The translations under genes were made by a program, and so were the position numbers. Shown one piece after another: positions 1 to 6,916 of a stretch of DNA of 12,482 nucleotides; position 1 is the first letter of the stretch; every line of letters begins with the position of its first letter. Origin of the DNA: Candidatus Woesearchaeota archaeon CG11_big_fil_rev_8_21_14_0_20_43_8 (GTDB lineage: Archaea; Nanobdellota; Nanobdellia; Woesearchaeales; CG08-08-20-14); NCBI GenBank assembly GCA_002762705.1, contig PCVE01000017.1, positions 1 through 12,482 of the forward strand, read 5' to 3'. The notes under the pieces are model-generated. The model did not search any database and was not told the DNA's origin. It was given only the letters and a program-made list of their open reading frames with translations.

Positions 1-830
1 CAAAGATCGACCAACTCGATTATGACCGCTGCCTTCTCTTTTGACAGGTATGTGAAGCCATCATAGTGGACGAGGCTTGTGTCTTTCTGCTCTGGATTGA
101 ATGGGCCCTTGTATGTCTTCTCTTTGTTCTTTATCTGCTGGAAAATCAAAGGATTCTGTATCGCGGTCCTTCCGATCATCACGCCATCACAAAGAAAATC
201 ATCCACTATGTCCTGATACGCGTGCCATGAATCTATATCGCCATTGAAGATGAGCATCATATCAGGGAACTGTCGCTTTGCCTCGCTTAGGGACCCATAC
301 GTAGCTGGACGAGCATAAGGATGGCGTAGAGACCTCGCATGGATGTACACTTTCCTGATTCCTGCATCATGCAATACATCAAGGTACTCATCGATCTGGA
401 TCTTCTGAGGATCTAGCCCGATACGCAGTTTGACGCTTGGGATTATACCTTTGCAATCATCAACCAAACGAGAAGATAATTCATGCATCAATTCCTGGTC
501 GAAAAGTATCCCGCCACAGATCTTTTTTTTCTTCATGCTTGAATGAGGACAGCCCATGTTGAGGTTTATCTCTTTTGGCAGCCCCACATGCTCTTTTATT
601 GTCACGACAGCATCGTCTACTTCTTCTTTCGTGCCGACCCCAATCTGAAATATTGTTCTTAAGAGATCCTCTTCAAAGAGTCTCAATTTCTGATTCTCGA
701 GTTCACGATCCACCCGATCCATCCGCATGAGCTCAGAGAATGCGAAATCAGCACCATGAGAGAGCACGATATGCCTATAGAGACAATTAGAGAGATAGTT
801 CATCGGTGCTGCATAGAGAGGAAGTGTCAT
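1..830 (-). CDS. dus: tRNA-dihydrouridine synthase (Dus family), C-terminus beyond window
   Basis: FMN-dependent enzyme that reduces uridine to 5,6-dihydrouridine in tRNA. The first 276 residues lie in the window; the 3' end runs off the left edge. The N-terminus MTLPLYAAPM matches the first strand of the Dus TIM barrel, where a loop holds FMN. NMGCP at residues 91-95 carries the conserved catalytic cysteine (C94), close to its position in characterised Dus enzymes. Near residues 162-174, IHARSLRHPYARP corresponds to the family's H-x-R region. NGDIDSW, then CDGVMIGRTAIQNP, form the C-terminal phosphate/FMN-binding part of the barrel. The start at 830 is chosen because an A/T box (851-860) is centred 26 bases upstream, the spacing seen at most genes here, and a stop lies just upstream in frame. 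The family assignment is firm; which tRNA position is modified cannot be read. Confidence 0.93.
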   Translation of the reverse strand, partial: MTLPLYAAPMNYLSNCLYRHIVLSHGADFAFSELMRMDRVDRELENQKLRLFEEDLLRTIFQIGVGTKEEVDDAVVTIKEHVGLPKEINLNMGCPHSSMKKKKICGGILFDQELMHELSSRLVDDCKGIIPSVKLRIGLDPQKIQIDEYLDVLHDAGIRKVYIHARSLRHPYARPATYGSLSEAKRQFPDMMLIFNGDIDSWHAYQDIVDDFLCDGVMIGRTAIQNPLIFQQIKNKEKTYKGPFNPEQKDTSLVHYDGFTYLSKEKAAVIIELVDL

Positions 831-850
831 GGTATCATGGTTTCCTGAAG

Positions 851-860
851 AGTATTAATA
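851..860 (-). promoter_or_regulatory. TATA-type promoter of dus
   Basis: The minus strand reads CTATTAATACT, centred about 26 bases before the ATG at 830. This predicts a transcript that begins at or just before the start codon, so a leaderless mRNA. Confidence 0.5.
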
Positions 861-918
861 GTTTTAGATTCTGATAAGTTCTGTAAAAAGTCGCTTTGTC
901 TGGAAATATTATTTTTAG

Positions 919-1046
919 CTGGGCACACTGACCAAGCCTTCAGGTCAGCTTGCGCTTCATGCCCCACCGAGACGGGTTTCAATGGTATGGGAAATAAAAT
1001 ATAGCAAGGGCAGACAGTGTCCGGACCGCTTAGGCGGTCGGGACTA
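919..1046 (-). other. GC-rich structured island; possible decayed TnpB/IS605 3' end or unknown RNA
   Basis: The 345-base gap between dus and the aminotransferase is AT-rich except for this block. It holds two strong hairpins. One, at 923-955, pairs GCGCA and CTGACC with GGTCAG and TGTGC (11 bp with a two-base bulge), and its loop contains CCTGAAGGC. The other, at 1019-1044, pairs GTCC and GACCGC with GCGGTC and GGAC around a TTAG loop with one G-G mismatch. Read on the minus strand, an open frame ending at 827 contains LKPVSVGHEAQ. This resembles the low-complexity tail of many TnpB proteins, and CCTGAAGGC resembles the hairpin tip of IS605-type right ends. I see no TnpB catalytic motif, so this is at most a relic. 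An unrelated structured RNA is equally possible. Confidence 0.35.
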
Positions 1047-1126
1047 TACCTAATGGAGAATATAAAAACAGAAAAGGCACAGATAATCAAAACACGAGTT
1101 TATACAAAACCATTCGAATAGACAGA

Positions 1127-1169
1127 TTTATAATCGAGTTATTGATTTCAGATGATATAATCCGAGGGA
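1127..1169 (+). promoter_or_regulatory. Promoter and Shine-Dalgarno of the aminotransferase gene
   Basis: TTTATAAT at 1127-1134 is a good archaeal TATA box. Transcription about 27 bases downstream would start near 1157 and leave a leader of about 19 bases. That leader holds GAGGGA (1163-1168), a reasonable ribosome-binding site six to seven bases before the ATG at 1176. Confidence 0.55.
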
Positions 1170-1175
1170 AATACA

Positions 1176-2483
1176 ATGAAACCTGAGATGTCCGAACATT
1201 TTATATCAAGGATGCCGTCAGCGATAAGGTTGGCGCAGATCGAATTCAGCAAAAGAACCGATGGCGTCAATGCCATCAATGTCGCGATAGGGAATGTATC
1301 TTTGCCCATGCATGAAGCGATGCAGAAGAGGATGAAGGATCTATATGCGAAAGGCAGCCCATTTTCTGGGGGCATCGTCAAATACTCTGCCACAGTCGGC
1401 GAGAAAGAGGCGAACGCCGCATTTCTGAATATAATATCTTCAAGTGGATTCGACACATCCAGATTATTTTCCCAGATCACGAATGGCGGAAGCCAGGCCA
1501 TGGAGCTAATCACACTTGGCATCTGCGGAAAAGCAGGGACAATAGAGAGACCGCTTCTCATGATCGATCCGGCGTATACAAATTACAAAGCGATGGCAGA
1601 AAGACTTGGAAGGTCGACGATCTCTGTCTCACGGCACCTTGATCACGATGGCGTGTTTGTGCGACCTGATATAAAACAGATCGAGAAAGTGATCGAGAGG
1701 AGAAGGCCTGGCGCTATGGTCGTGATACCATATGACAACCCGACAGGTGATTTCTACGACAGAAAGACCATGATCGAGTATGCGAAACTCTGTGTGAAGC
1801 ATAATCTGTGGATGGTCAGTGATGAAGCTTATAGAGAATTGTACTATGTCGATCATGCGACTGTGAGCATCTGGGGAATAGATGATTCTGATGTCCCGGG
1901 TATCGAAGGAAGAAGGATAAGTATCGAGACTGCGTCAAAAGTCTGGAACGCATGCGGTCTTCGGATAGGCGCGCTTGTCACCGACAATAAAATATTCCAT
2001 GAGAAAGCTGTGGCTGAGAACACAGCAGATTTATGTTCGAATGTGATCGGACAATACATCATAGGCGGACTCGCAGATGAGCCTCATGAGAAACTAAAAT
2101 CATGGTATGGCAAGCTGAGAGAATATTACCACAGGATGATGGAAAGCCTGACTTCAGAACTTAGACAAAACATGGAAGGCATCATCGTCTCAAACCCTGA
2201 CGCGTCGATCTATTCTGTTGTCGATGTCAGAAGGATAGCTAAACCTGGATTTAACGCACTTGATTTTGTGTTGTATTGTGCGCAGAAAGGAAAAGTGATA
2301 CTTGATGGGAGAGAGATGACTTTGCTCGTCTCTCCGATGGCAGGCTTCTATTCAATCAGCGACGGCAAAGAGAACCCAGGGAGGACGCAGATGCGGATCG
2401 CATATGTCGCACCGCCTGAAGAGATGAAGAAAGTACCTGCCTTATTCAAGCAGCTATTTAAGCAGTATGAATCACGACGATAG
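1176..2483 (+). CDS. PLP-dependent class I/II aminotransferase
   Basis: Fold-type I aminotransferase of the aspartate/aromatic superfamily, 435 residues (typical is about 380-430). Expected landmarks appear in order. TNGGSQAME (102-110) is the PLP phosphate-binding turn. YDNPTGD (186-192) supplies the conserved Asn (N188). SDEAYREL (215-222) holds the Asp that pairs with the pyridine nitrogen (D216) and the Tyr (Y219). ETASKVWNACGLRIG (251-265) contains the Schiff-base lysine K255 and the phosphate-binding arginine R263. RTQMRIAY (403-410) contains the arginine that usually binds the substrate alpha-carboxylate (R407). All catalytic residues are present, so it should be active. The amino-donor specificity cannot be deduced; aspartate, aromatic or alanine/valine-type activity are all possible. 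It is monocistronic in appearance, with its own promoter. Confidence 0.92.
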   Translation: MKPEMSEHFISRMPSAIRLAQIEFSKRTDGVNAINVAIGNVSLPMHEAMQKRMKDLYAKGSPFSGGIVKYSATVGEKEANAAFLNIISSSGFDTSRLFSQITNGGSQAMELITLGICGKAGTIERPLLMIDPAYTNYKAMAERLGRSTISVSRHLDHDGVFVRPDIKQIEKVIERRRPGAMVVIPYDNPTGDFYDRKTMIEYAKLCVKHNLWMVSDEAYRELYYVDHATVSIWGIDDSDVPGIEGRRISIETASKVWNACGLRIGALVTDNKIFHEKAVAENTADLCSNVIGQYIIGGLADEPHEKLKSWYGKLREYYHRMMESLTSELRQNMEGIIVSNPDASIYSVVDVRRIAKPGFNALDFVLYCAQKGKVILDGREMTLLVSPMAGFYSISDGKENPGRTQMRIAYVAPPEEMKKVPALFKQLFKQYESRR

Positions 2484-2508
2484 ATGTTGATAGTCCTGAC
2501 GCAAGCGA

Positions 2509-2587
2509 TATAAAAGGCTTCCTTTTTCTCAATTTCTTCAAAGGTATGACAAGTACATTACAAACATTGACATCCTCCCAAGCCTAA
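2509..2587 (+). pseudogene. Orphan TATA promoter with a start codon and a reading frame cut after 13 codons
   Basis: TATAAAAG at 2509-2516 is one of the best TATA boxes in the window. An ATG at 2546, preceded by AAAGGT, lies about 34 bases from its centre. The frame encodes MTSTLQTLTSSQA and then stops at 2587, inside the sequence resembling an IS605-type right end. The simplest reading is the 5' end of a gene, or of a leaderless transcript, interrupted by a mobile-element insertion. A real micropeptide cannot be excluded. Confidence 0.4.
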
Positions 2588-2650
2588 AGGCACGCCCAGT
2601 TCCCCGGGGACTGACCTATGGGATTTCTGGTTAACTTTCTTAAACGAACA
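2567..2650 (-). mobile_element. Possible right-end relic of an IS200/IS605-type element
   Basis: The minus strand reads GCCTTTAGGC, then TTGGGAGGATGTCAA, ending near 2567. This is the look of IS605/IS1341-type right ends: a short subterminal hairpin followed by GGGAGGATGTCA. Immediately inside are more hairpins, including CCCCGGGG. No intact tnpA or tnpB is present. The rest of the 343-base gap (2484-2826) is foldable: CCAAAC pairs with GTTTGG near 2676-2696. It shows no convincing protein on either strand. Confidence 0.45.
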
Positions 2651-2797
2651 CGCATTCCCAGAATAACAGGCATCCAAACGAAATACTTGTTTGGGTGACT
2701 CAAAGTAATCCAAGTATCCATCAAAACGGATGTTTGATTTATAAATCGGAAAGCTTCCGAAGTCTTCGAAAGAAATCCGAGGAGAAGGGCTAAAACA

Positions 2798-2804
2798 TTT
2801 AAAT
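2798..2804 (+). promoter_or_regulatory. TATA-type promoter of the ORF6N gene
   Basis: TTTAAAT is centred 26 bases before the ATG at 2827, the leaderless spacing seen for the native genes. The transferred gene therefore appears to carry, or to have captured, a working archaeal promoter. Confidence 0.5.
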
Positions 2805-2826
2805 TCTGGCATTTTAGCAAATTGGT

Positions 2827-3744
2827 ATGGGAAAAGAAATAGCAAAATCAGATGAAAAAATAAAGAATAAAATTCACACAATCAGAGATCAACAAGTCAT
2901 GCTTGATAGTGACTTAGCTGAATTATATGGTATTGAAACCAAAACATTAAATCGAGCAGTAAAAAGAAATATTGGACGATTTCCAGAACATTTTATGTTT
3001 AAATTAACTGATTTAGAGTCTGATGCTTTATGGTTCCAAAATGGCATCTTAGAGAAAAATGAATACTTGAGGTACCAAAATGGCACCTCAAGTTTAGGAC
3101 ATGGAGGTAGAAGAAATCTACCCCACGTATTCACTGAACAAGGAGTTTCAATGCTTTCTGGAATATTAAGAAGTAAAACAGCAATTATAGTTAGCATCCA
3201 GATAATGGATGCATTCGTGGCGATGCGACATTTTATCTCAAAAAATGTAGACCTGTTTAGAAGATTAGATAGCATTGAAAGAAAACACATTGAATACGAT
3301 GGAAAGTTCGAAGAAATATTCGATGCTATTGAAAGCAAGGAATTGATCAAGAAACAAGGGATATTCTACAACGGCCAGGTATTCGATGCGCACAGATTTA
3401 TCTCTGACTTGATTAGATGCGCTAAAAAATCAATAATTTTAGTTGATAATTATATTGATGATTCTGTATTGACATTATTTTCAAAGAAGAAAAAAGATGT
3501 TAAAATAACTTTATTCACAAAGAATATCTCAAAACAGTTGAAATTAGACTTGGAGAAATTCAATTCCCAATATGGCCCCATAACCCTAAAAGAGTTTAAT
3601 GAATCTCACGATAGATTCATGATCATCGATGAAAAAGATGTCTATCATATCGGCGCATCACTAAAAGATCTAGGGAAAAGATGGTTCGCATTCTCAAGAT
3701 TTGATCGAAAAGCGATGGAAATGCTAGATAAATTGGGTGCATAA
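2827..3744 (+). CDS. ORF6N-domain DNA-binding protein with PLD-like C-terminus
   Basis: 305 residues in two parts. Residues about 14-135 match the ORF6N (KilA-N-related) domain: IRDQQVMLDSDLAELYG, then KRNIGRFPEHFMFKL, then GGRRNLPHVFTEQGVSML. This domain occurs in phage, plasmid and bacterial accessory proteins and is thought to bind DNA. After a helical linker, residues about 175-300 resemble the degenerate phospholipase-D-like region common in chromosomal ORF6N proteins, with HDRFMIID (261-268) in place of a full HKD motif, then GASLKDLGKRWFAF. The missing lysine suggests it is not an active PLD nuclease. The gene is clearly more AT-rich than its neighbours and uses TTA, AAA and ATT heavily, pointing to horizontal transfer. 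It ends three bases before the permease start. The biological role is unknown; phage-related or defence functions are plausible. Confidence 0.85.
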   Translation: MGKEIAKSDEKIKNKIHTIRDQQVMLDSDLAELYGIETKTLNRAVKRNIGRFPEHFMFKLTDLESDALWFQNGILEKNEYLRYQNGTSSLGHGGRRNLPHVFTEQGVSMLSGILRSKTAIIVSIQIMDAFVAMRHFISKNVDLFRRLDSIERKHIEYDGKFEEIFDAIESKELIKKQGIFYNGQVFDAHRFISDLIRCAKKSIILVDNYIDDSVLTLFSKKKKDVKITLFTKNISKQLKLDLEKFNSQYGPITLKEFNESHDRFMIIDEKDVYHIGASLKDLGKRWFAFSRFDRKAMEMLDKLGA

Positions 3745-3747
3745 TCA

Positions 3748-4959
3748 ATGTTTCTTGAGATAATCATCGCAATCGCCCTTGGTGTGACTGCCGGGACTTT
3801 CACAGGCCTCATCCCTGGCATCCACATCAATTTAGTCTCTATCATGTGCGTGTCGATATCACCGTTCCTTCTTGCATATACATCACCGATCGTGCTCGGA
3901 TCATTCATAGTCGCGATGGCAATAACGCACACATTCCTTGATTCGATCCCATCCATCTTCCTCGGAGCGCCTGACCCGGACATGGTGATGGGCGTGCTAC
4001 CCGGACATAGATTATTACTGCAGGGAAAAGGTTACGACGCAGTACGACTCACAGTCATAGGAAGCCTCATGTGCCTGATACTCACTGCTGCATTGTTCCC
4101 GCTCATGATACCCGTAGCACCGAGGATATATGATTTCCTTAAACCATACATTGGATACATCTTGGTGGCCGTCGTGCTTTTCATGATAATAAAAGAAAAT
4201 GATATGAAAAAAAGAGCATGGGGCCTTTTTATCTTCGCGCTTTCGGGAACCTTGGGATTGATTGTGTTGAACGCAGAGAATATAGCCCAACCATTGCTGC
4301 CGATGCTCTCGGGACTTTTTGGAGTGAGCACGTTACTTTTATCTTTAGATCAGACAACAGGCATACCACAGCAGACAAAGTCAGATCCGATAAAAACAAG
4401 AAGATGGCATACAATAAAAGCATTATTCGGCGGCACGATCGCAGGAAGTCTCACAGGACTTTTCCCAGGTCTTGGTGCCGCGCAAGCATCGATCATCGGC
4501 ATGCAACTTGTCGGGAAGATAAGCGACCATGCGTTCATGATATTAGTCGGAGGGATAAACACTGTCAATTTCCTTTTCTCGCTAGTAACATTCTATACCC
4601 TTGACAAAGCAAGGAACGGAGCCATCGTCGCTGTGCAGCAGATCGCGGGAACAATCGACACACAAGGATTGTTGATACTCCTTCTTGCCGCGCTCATCAC
4701 TAGTGGAATCGTCACATGGCTAGCATTTAGGATAACTGATATCTTTTCACGATTGATCACAAGATTGAACTATAAAGCAATGGTCCTGAGTGTCATCGGA
4801 CTTATCATCCTGCTTGTCATCATCTTCTCAGGATGGATCGGATTGATCATAACGCTCACTGCGACAGCGCTAGGCACAATAGCGCCGACTGTCGGCGTCA
4901 AGAGAAGCCATGCCATGGGATGCTTGTTATTGCCAGTCATGATTTTTTTCCTCGCATAA
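3748..4959 (+). CDS. TctA/DUF112-type transporter permease, archaeal
   Basis: 403-residue polytopic membrane protein of the tripartite-tricarboxylate-transporter permease family (TctA-like). The two halves of the family's internal repeat are visible: TGLIPGIHINLVS (19-31) and TGLFPGLGAAQAS (236-248), each with the conserved G-x-x-PG signature. FLGAPDPDMVMGVLPGHRLL (71-90) matches the region that in TctA proteins follows the first motif. About ten hydrophobic segments fill the rest. Bacterial TctA works with TctB and the periplasmic binder TctC; neither is encoded nearby, as is usual for the archaeal branch, whose substrate is not known to me. No TATA box lies at the normal distance, so it probably depends on read-through from the upstream ORF6N gene, with GGGTG (3735-3739) as a weak ribosome-binding site. 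Confidence 0.85.
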   Translation: MFLEIIIAIALGVTAGTFTGLIPGIHINLVSIMCVSISPFLLAYTSPIVLGSFIVAMAITHTFLDSIPSIFLGAPDPDMVMGVLPGHRLLLQGKGYDAVRLTVIGSLMCLILTAALFPLMIPVAPRIYDFLKPYIGYILVAVVLFMIIKENDMKKRAWGLFIFALSGTLGLIVLNAENIAQPLLPMLSGLFGVSTLLLSLDQTTGIPQQTKSDPIKTRRWHTIKALFGGTIAGSLTGLFPGLGAAQASIIGMQLVGKISDHAFMILVGGINTVNFLFSLVTFYTLDKARNGAIVAVQQIAGTIDTQGLLILLLAALITSGIVTWLAFRITDIFSRLITRLNYKAMVLSVIGLIILLVIIFSGWIGLIITLTATALGTIAPTVGVKRSHAMGCLLLPVMIFFLA

Positions 4960-4960
4960 A

Positions 4961-4968
4961 TATATAAA
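4961..4968 (+). promoter_or_regulatory. TATA-type promoter of the 245-residue membrane-protein gene
   Basis: TATATAAA starts two bases after the permease stop codon. It is centred about 30 bases before the ATG at 4995, predicting a near-leaderless transcript. Confidence 0.6.
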
Positions 4969-4994
4969 CATAAATCCATTACAAAAAACTTGAT

Positions 4995-5732
4995 ATGCGC
5001 TTCAAAAGACTCATGCGATCAATCATTGTATCACTTACAGCTTTAGTGTTCTTTTTCATACTTTATCTGATCGTACAGGACCTTTCGTTCTCTACTTTCA
5101 TGGAAGATATCTTCACAGACATATATGATCACAGTGATCAGAATTCTCAAAAAGCGGCCATGGCAGCAATCATGGACACCTGCTCAGAATTATTGAGACC
5201 AGAGCATTATCCAAGAAAGACTATCCATGAAAGGCCATGTGTACATTTCGTGACTGGTTTGACAAAGGGAAAAGATGCGTTCGTGCGTCTTTTTCTTGAG
5301 ATCTATTCATATGAAGATCTCACTATATCAAACAGCAGACTGCTCACATTCGACAAGTATCGTCTGATTATATTGGGATTTCTTTTCTTGCTTCTTATAT
5401 CACTTCTACTTTCATTGTACATGCTTCATGCAAAAGACATCATCCAATTCATGTATCAATTCTCTTTTGTCTTCACATATGTAGGAGTCCATTTCACAAT
5501 CCTCCCATTAGGCGTCAAAGTGTTCACGATTTTCTATCCAGTGAACACATCATATTTGATGAATAATATAATCATGGCAAATGGACTTGATGTCCTTGGA
5601 CAGCACCTCGAGATAGTATTGCCACTTGTATTGACAAATATGTTTCCGACAGTACTACTTGCGATGGGGATCACATTCTTCTTGCTTGGCAGCGTCATCA
5701 GAAAGATGGTGCCAGATGATATGATAGAATGA
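4995..5732 (+). CDS. Unknown membrane protein, about four helices and an external loop
   Basis: 245 residues that I do not recognise. A hydrophobic segment at about 10-27 follows the basic start MRFKRLMR, so the N-terminus is probably cytoplasmic. A hydrophilic stretch (about 28-120) then lies outside; it contains two cysteines (C63 and C82) that could form a disulfide or bind metal. Further hydrophobic segments lie at about 122-143, 152-182 and 207-235. The C-terminus is short and acidic. The gene has its own promoter overlapping the end of the permease gene. It ends just before the promoter of the lipid decarboxylase, so it sits in the membrane/lipid block, but nothing in the sequence ties it to lipid synthesis. 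Confidence 0.75.
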   Translation: MRFKRLMRSIIVSLTALVFFFILYLIVQDLSFSTFMEDIFTDIYDHSDQNSQKAAMAAIMDTCSELLRPEHYPRKTIHERPCVHFVTGLTKGKDAFVRLFLEIYSYEDLTISNSRLLTFDKYRLIILGFLFLLLISLLLSLYMLHAKDIIQFMYQFSFVFTYVGVHFTILPLGVKVFTIFYPVNTSYLMNNIIMANGLDVLGQHLEIVLPLVLTNMFPTVLLAMGITFFLLGSVIRKMVPDDMIE

Positions 5733-5740
5733 TTTAAATA
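5733..5740 (+). promoter_or_regulatory. TATA-type promoter of the decarboxylase gene
   Basis: TTTAAATA directly follows the stop codon of the preceding gene and is centred about 29 bases before the ATG at 5765, again leaderless spacing. It favours ATG 5765 over the in-frame ATG at 5771. Confidence 0.55.
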
Positions 5741-5764
5741 ATGGATAATCCACCATAGCACATA

Positions 5765-6385
5765 ATGATAATGTACCTGAAAATCATCCTGAGCGTATTC
5801 GCAGCAGCTTTCATCCTGACAATCGCGTTCTGGCGGATCCATTTCCTGCGTGATCCTGAAAGAGATATCCCGACAGGCAAGATCCTTGTGTCACCAGCGG
5901 ACGGCAGGATACTGAAGGTGATCCAGTTCGACAGATCGAAGCTGAAGATTAAGAAAGGGCTGTTTGGCAAGATAAGCACATTGGCTTCTGATATCAGTCC
6001 AGATGGTTGGTTGATCTCCATCTTCATGTCACCTTTTGATGTGCACGTCAACAGAGCGCCGCTTGATGGAAAAGTGATTTCTACGCGACATTCAAAAGGT
6101 AATTTCTTCAACGCTTCACATTTTGAAGACTCGCTCACTAACGAAAAAAATGAGATGATCCTTGACACAGCCATAGGAAAGATAAAAGTCATACAGATCG
6201 CAGGATTTCTGGCACGACGGATCGAATGTTTTGTGAAGAAGGGAGATAGACTCAAAAAAGGGGAGAGATACGGGCTTATCAATCTGGGAAGCCAAGTGAC
6301 ACTGATCCTGCCAAATAAGATCAGACCCATAGTAAAAGAAGGCGACAGAGTGAAATCAGGAAGCAGCAGCATCGCCAGGTACTAA
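5765..6385 (+). CDS. asd: Archaetidylserine decarboxylase (phosphatidylserine decarboxylase family proenzyme)
   Basis: Decarboxylates archaetidylserine to archaetidylethanolamine using a pyruvoyl group made by self-cleavage. At 206 residues it is the short archaeal type. A membrane anchor (about 5-22) is followed by VSPADG (42-47, with D46), then MSPFDVHVNRAP (88-99, with H94), the two members of the Asp-His-Ser triad visible here. LGS (174-176) precedes the conserved strand VTLILP; cleavage between G175 and S176 would give a large beta chain and a small alpha chain of about 30 residues beginning with the pyruvoyl. The gene is immediately followed by the synthase that makes its substrate, which supports the archaeal-lipid assignment over generic phosphatidylserine. 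Confidence 0.9.
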   Translation: MIMYLKIILSVFAAAFILTIAFWRIHFLRDPERDIPTGKILVSPADGRILKVIQFDRSKLKIKKGLFGKISTLASDISPDGWLISIFMSPFDVHVNRAPLDGKVISTRHSKGNFFNASHFEDSLTNEKNEMILDTAIGKIKVIQIAGFLARRIECFVKKGDRLKKGERYGLINLGSQVTLILPNKIRPIVKEGDRVKSGSSSIARY

Positions 6386-6389
6386 AATA

Positions 6390-6395
6390 TTTAAA
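6390..6395 (+). promoter_or_regulatory. TATA-type promoter deciding the start of the synthase
   Basis: The element AATATTTAAAC has its core TTTAAA centred 26-27 bases before the ATG at 6419. A leaderless transcript beginning there would exclude the upstream in-frame GTG at 6404. Confidence 0.5.
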
Positions 6396-6418
6396 CTATA
6401 AGTGTGACATCTACTGAT

Positions 6419-6916
6419 ATGAAAATACTCAAAGACATATCGCTTGCGGATGTTGTCACATCAGGCAATCTGATCAGCGGGCTGATAAGCATATTCCTTG
6501 CGATAAATGGCAGGTTCACATGGGCAGCCATCATGATGCTTATCGCGGTGATATTCGATTTCCTAGATGGAAAAGTCGCACGTTATCTCAATGTCTGCGA
6601 TGATTTTGGAAAAGAGCTCGATTCTCTTGCCGATGTTGTCTCTTTTGGTGTCGCGCCTGCGATTTTTGCGTTCTGTAGAGGATTCAATGATCCAATCAGC
6701 ACAGCGATACTGATCTTTTTTGTGGTCTGTGGGATGCTCAGACTTGCCAGATTCAATGTGACAAAATTGAAGCATTACATCGGTATCCCGATAACTTTAA
6801 ATGGTATCATGTTCCCATTGCTTTTCTTCGCGAAATTAGGGACACCGACAATAGTTGTATATCTTGTCAGCGCATTCCTGATGATAAGCGATATCCGTCT
6901 GAAAAAGATCATCTAG
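6419..6916 (+). CDS. pssA: Archaetidylserine synthase (CDP-alcohol phosphatidyltransferase family)
   Basis: Integral membrane enzyme that transfers the archaetidyl group from CDP-archaeol to L-serine. The CDP-alcohol phosphotransferase signature is complete: D-x2-DG-x2-AR-x8-G-x3-D-x3-D, in the stretch DFLDGKVAR through GKELDSLAD (residues 47-72 counted from ATG 6419; metal and CMP ligands D47, D50, D68 and D72). FGVAPA follows, as in serine-type members. About five to six hydrophobic segments fill the 165 residues, slightly short for the family. The serine specificity is inferred mainly from the adjacent decarboxylase. An in-frame GTG at 6404 would add five residues; the promoter spacing argues against it. 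Confidence 0.88.
   Translation: MKILKDISLADVVTSGNLISGLISIFLAINGRFTWAAIMMLIAVIFDFLDGKVARYLNVCDDFGKELDSLADVVSFGVAPAIFAFCRGFNDPISTAILIFFVVCGMLRLARFNVTKLKHYIGIPITLNGIMFPLLFFAKLGTPTIVVYLVSAFLMISDIRLKKII

Noticed and set aside
1148..2062. Long minus-strand open frames opposite the aminotransferase
   Set aside because: They are antisense shadows; the plus-strand frame has all catalytic residues and its own promoter and ribosome-binding site.
923..2640. The 919-1046 island and the 2567-2650 scar as two ends of one element around the aminotransferase
   Set aside because: They share only short words such as GGTCAGT, both seem to be oriented as right ends on the minus strand, and the aminotransferase looks native in codon use.
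2558..2881. 107-codon minus-strand frame over the IS605-like scar as a real protein
   Set aside because: It overlaps the ORF6N promoter and start, has no TnpB zinc or RuvC motif, and matches hairpin-forming sequence better than coding sequence.
4218..4604. 128-codon open frame on the plus strand inside the permease gene
   Set aside because: A shadow of the permease frame with no motif, no promoter and a composition that simply mirrors the coding frame.
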